DNA of 64,000 nt, taken from positions 1,550,001 to 1,614,000 of the forward strand of contig JAGGNK010010225.1 of assembly GCA_017590115.1 (NCBI GenBank), read 5' to 3'. Shown here in pieces: positions 61,301 through 64,000 of the stretch (its first letter is position 1; each line of letters opens with the position of its first letter). Under the pieces are notes generated by a model. The model had not been told where the DNA came from and ran no database searches. It saw only the letters and a program-made list of their open reading frames with translations. Source of the DNA: Montifringilla adamsi. Its lineage: Eukaryota; Chordata; Aves; Passeriformes; Passeridae. A program made the translations under genes and the position numbers.

Positions 61301-63785
61301 TTCACAATTTAGATGCTTTTTGAAATTTGCTTAGCAATCAATCTGATTGGTCTGTGATGGAAAAAAATGTCAAAACTGTGTGTATTAAAGCCAGCAAGGT
61401 AACACCTGGCTCTTGTATGGTTTAACAAAAATTACTCCACTGTAAAATATGAATAATACATAGCAACTTTCCATTGGAATCATGGTAATGTTTTGGGCTA
61501 GGAACTAAAAAAAAAAAAAAAAAGAAAAAAAAAGAAAAGAAGACAATGTCCTTACATACTGTATTTGCTCCTCTGGACAAACATTACACAGTGTCCAAAC
61601 AAACTGCATGGTCCATGACCAAACCAAATACTGGGTTGTCTGGTGCTGTTCTCTTACTAACCCCCTTCTTTCTGGGGGAAGAGATTTACAGTTCTCTCTA
61701 CCTGGTTTTATGTTTTTTTTCCTGGTGTTGGTTTTCTTTGTTTGGTTTTTGGGATTCACTTTAAAAAACACTGGAATTTTATTTAGGTTTTTTATTAGTT
61801 CAAATAGCATATGGCATGGACAGCTTTTGAGTAGCGTTTGCTTTTATTACTGTTGGGGTGCTATTTTTTTTGTGTTATAAGGCTTTGAGTTGCATCTCAA
61901 CTTCTGTGACTTGTTTTTTTTTTAATAATATTGAGGATTAAATGCTTTCAATTACATTTTTATTTAGGTGGCAGAGAAGCTGGGGCATTGCTCACCGCTG
62001 TAGTCAGCTACACAGTCTGGGCCGCTTGGTCCAACAGCGACCTGAAATATTAGAGAATGTTAAAGGTATTTCTGTTGCTTGTTTCATGTATCCTAATATA
62101 GTATTGATTCAGAAATGAGTATGGGTCTTCTATGACAAGGGAGCTCTAGTTCTTTTTACAAATTCTTTTGATAACTGCAAAAACAAACTTGTCAGGCTTA
62201 CTGAAAAGCTGGTGAGAACTTACATTTAAAGCTACTGGGTATTTTTTAAAGTGACCTTTTCTTAGAATTGAGTGACTTCACTCAGCTTCTAGTTTGCTTC
62301 TTAATAAATGCAAGTGGAGTCTGTTGAAGGCACTAGGCTTAATATTAGCAATGAAAGTAAAAAATCTGAACTGAACCTCTCAAAGTATTGAGTTAGCTAT
62401 AGATTGTTGTCCATGGTAGATTCAAGACAAAAATGTGAGTACGTCTCTAACCCTAGCAATGATTTACTAGAATAGCTTAAAATGCTACTTGCTTTCTTTT
62501 CTCATGTGTGTCCCATAAAATAGCTATATTAAAGTCAGTATTTTCTCAGGAAAAACTAAAATGTTCTGTAAACCTGACCTACCATTCTTCTCATACAGCT
62601 GTTTGACCTATGGCAGTAGCTGCTTCCTCTGATTGTAGTTCTGTATTTGATGTCTGTCTCTGCAGATACTCAGTTTTGAGTGGCTTTCATTTGAGAGTTC
62701 ACATGGTCCTTTGCCAAAAGACATGGTAGGAAGGACAATGAGTAGTAGTTTTAAATTGTATCAGATTTCAAATTAGTTTCTTTTCCTGAGCATGCTAAAG
62801 ATAGAAAGCATTACAGAAGTCTGTCTTGTGAACCTGTTGTGGTCTCCATTTTTGAAGATATTTAGTAATGCACGGGATAAATACCCATCAGTAACTATAC
62901 AGGTGCAGTTGATGTTGCCTTAGGGTACAAGGATGGACTAGATGCCTTGAAGTCAGTGTTGCTCTTGCTTTGGGATTTTGGAAAACTGATTTCTGAGAGC
63001 AAAAGCTTCTACTTAAGCCTGGTCTTGTAGACTAATACATCACACTGAAGACTTTTGTGGAAGCTTACTTTGATAAATAGTTGCCTGTGCTTTTACCCTA
63101 AAGAATTCTTGAGGATCTTTGTATTCAAATTAAAAAAACATACACTCAAAACTGATTTATCCCCCTAAAAACCCACCTAGAATTAACCTTTTATGTTGTC
63201 TCTATTTTAAAAAAGAATGAAAACATAATGTGCAAGTGTTTCTTACAGCTTGCGTGTTGCTGAGAGTTCGGAAATAGAGTTGAATGGCCTGCCTTATAAT
63301 TATTTGACCAACTTTTAATTTGCGTATGCTTCAAGCATAAAACATGCATTTCCTACATTATACATGATTTATACAGATTCGTTGAATATCCTGTCTGATG
63401 AGATTTTCTCATAATTTAAAAGCAGTCATAAGAAAAAAATCCAATTAAATAAAAATCTATCAAGTTCAAACAGAGAGAAGGCAGATGCCCGGTCACGTTT
63501 GTATGAAAAAAAATCTTAAACTGGACTTTTTAGGAACCTCTCAAAATTTTGAGAATAACAGAAGCATCTATTCATGTGCATTTATGCTGCAGAAATACAT
63601 TGCTTGTGATGTTAGCAGCCTGGTTAAGCCTTCAGTAATTGTAGGAATGGTTGCAGTGAGCCAAATTAGTAAAGAGCTTTGTTCAATCTCTAGGACGCAC
63701 GGTGGTATTTACAGACCGCTCGGGTATGAGTGCAGCAGGTCACATAATGCTGGGGACCATGGATGTTCACCATCACTGGACCAAA
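52338..63785 (+). CDS. TCAIM: TCAIM (T-cell activation inhibitor, mitochondrial), 5' portion; continues beyond the window
   Basis: Mitochondrial protein. Coding exons: 52338-52366, 55608-55743, 56282-56435, 57366-57612, 59207-59329, 61968-62065, 63694-63785. They join in frame to 293 residues, against about 496 in human, so roughly 200 residues lie past the right edge. The N-terminus, MFCCLRTVRRLCLDKILLQC, is Arg/Leu/Cys-rich without acidic residues until position 14, as expected for a mitochondrial presequence, and has the same length as human. Residues about 31-80 carry an HPD motif (44-46) in AVHPDFFGQHP, a J-domain signature; Pfam lists this N-terminal region as DUF4460. The part from about residue 110 on is strongly conserved with human (RPIKWDK, YYSFTGFKDP, TDRSGMSAAGH). 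Overexpression in mammals dampens T-cell activation; a J-domain co-chaperone role fits the HPD motif. Confidence 0.95.
55167..55198 (+). repeat. Small direct duplication in TCAIM intron 2
   Basis: ttggctttttaact occurs at 55167-55180 and again at 55185-55198, an 18-base spacing. It is a local slippage product. Confidence 0.7.
55608..55743 (+). CDS. TCAIM: TCAIM exon 3, HPD-containing (residues 10-55)
   Basis: 136 nt, acceptor tttgttag|, donor GAGAGG|GTAAAA, phase 2 in and 0 out. It encodes the rest of the presequence and ALRPFYFAVHPDFFGQHPKE. HPD is at residues 44-46. Confidence 0.95.
56282..56435 (+). CDS. TCAIM: TCAIM exon 4 (residues 56-107)
   Basis: 154 nt, acceptor taaaacag|, donor TTCAG|GTGCTT, phase 0 in and 1 out. 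It encodes EVNENSLKRLNGYLENLQKP, the probable last helix of the J-like domain, then PTQLTFYVRERE. The donor is weak (GTGCTT), but homology to human places the junction exactly here. Confidence 0.94.
56537..56568 (+). repeat. Short direct duplication in TCAIM intron 4
   Basis: ctgtcaaaccatga appears twice, 18 bases apart. It is probably slippage. Confidence 0.6.
57366..57612 (+). CDS. TCAIM: TCAIM exon 5 (residues 107-189)
   Basis: 247 nt, acceptor tttttacag|, donor TTACT|GTATGT, phase 1 in and 2 out. It encodes GFRAVSFTLHTRDLLSTVLD, then NRPIKWDKTYYSFTGFKDPE. The match to mammalian TCAIM is unmistakable. Confidence 0.97.
59207..59329 (+). CDS. TCAIM: TCAIM exon 6 (residues 189-230)
   Basis: 123 nt, acceptor cctctttcag|, donor ATCAG|GTAATT, phase 2 in and 2 out. 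It encodes SWLDDNEASAVKKLKKSLPL, then RKELERLKFELSHELQLSDI, a charged helix likely to form a coiled coil. Confidence 0.96.
60605..61214 (-). mobile_element. Avian endogenous-retrovirus-type LTR, apparently solo, in TCAIM intron 6
   Basis: On the minus strand the element starts TGTACTGTGTCTGTTTGGAA at 61214, followed by a block ending in tttattttcttcat. The + strand phrases caatagccaaaatattggtg, ccccagcctacttcctgatg and ctggaatatcccttttgtta match a very common bird LTR family from memory. The left boundary is approximate. No gag, pol or env sequence adjoins it, so it looks like a solo LTR. It contains a short hairpin near 60729-60751. Confidence 0.75.
61508..61545 (+). repeat. A-rich tract
   Basis: About 38 bases of A with a few G, in TCAIM intron 6. 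It has no AATAAA-plus-gene structure before it and is taken as a simple repeat. Confidence 0.8.
61968..62065 (+). CDS. TCAIM: TCAIM exon 7 (residues 230-263)
   Basis: 98 nt, acceptor tttatttag|, donor TAAAG|GTATTT, phase 2 in and 1 out. It encodes WQRSWGIAHRCSQLHSLGRL, then VQQRPEILENVK. It has no long ORF of its own; it was identified by homology and phase. Confidence 0.95.
63694..63785 (+). CDS. TCAIM: TCAIM exon 8 (residues 263-293), last in the window
   Basis: 92 nt, acceptor atctctag|, donor CAAA|GTAAGA, phase 1 in and 0 out. It encodes RTVVFTDRSGMSAAGHIMLG, then TMDVHHHWTK, very close to human. The next exon should begin LFERLP and lies beyond base 64000. Confidence 0.95.
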
Positions 63786-64000
63786 GTAAGAAAATTTCAA
63801 ATCAAATGAAAATGTCCGTTGTTGTGACATCCTTTTTTAAACTACAAACAAAAAATAGGTAGAGATAACCAATGAGTGTTTTATAGCAAACACTTAGCTA
63901 ATGCATTTAGCATAATGATGTACACTGCATTTGAAATGTAATCCTGTGTGTGCTGTAACTAACAGTCTTTGCTAGATCTTTGCTTTCATTAGTAAGTCAG

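Noticed and set aside
62925..62965. Text resembling CR1 (acaaggatggactagatgcc)
   Set aside because: Only about 25 bases look similar, with no 3' tail; too short to call.

Overview
This is vertebrate nuclear DNA, almost certainly avian. Coding sequence is split into short exons with GT-AG introns. Two GC-rich promoter islands interrupt AT-rich sequence, and the recognisable transposons are truncated CR1 LINEs and an LTR family typical of birds. There are no operons, CRISPR arrays or prokaryotic features. The bird order cannot be fixed from this window.

Layout: 1-7134 is intergenic sequence with no gene I can support. A CR1 fragment (7135-7545) and a CpG island (about 7650-8640) precede TOPAZ1, which is complete on the + strand (CDS 8506-44696). 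I resolved 20 coding exons by hand. Their phases agree at every junction and the total is 6138 nt (2045 codons plus stop). Two very long N-terminal exons encode a low-complexity, fast-evolving region that includes a 24-residue tandem repeat. Eighteen short exons then encode a CCCH zinc finger and a conserved helical C-terminal half. The introns hold an antisense CR1 with recognisable ORF2 C-terminus, an LTR fragment, a near-perfect 61-bp palindrome, a (TA)n microsatellite and a possible hAT-type MITE.

After the TOPAZ1 3' UTR (polyadenylation signals near 45173-45195) comes about 4.4 kb of intergenic sequence, another CR1 3' end (about 49655-49906) and a second CpG island (about 50140-50720, with a 26-base assembly gap). 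The second gene, TCAIM, is also on the + strand. It starts at ATG 52338, and seven coding exons (293 residues) lie inside the window; the gene continues past the right edge. A solo-type LTR on the minus strand sits in its intron 6.

The TOPAZ1-TCAIM head-to-tail order matches the arrangement known on human chromosome 3p. The two genes are not known to share a pathway. TOPAZ1 is a germ-cell protein needed for mammalian spermatogenesis. TCAIM is a mitochondrial protein with a J-domain-like N-terminus. No wholly new system is evident. The most interesting points are the coding tandem repeat in TOPAZ1, the zinc finger joined to a PPR/TPR-like helical array, the HPD motif in TCAIM, and the intronic palindrome.
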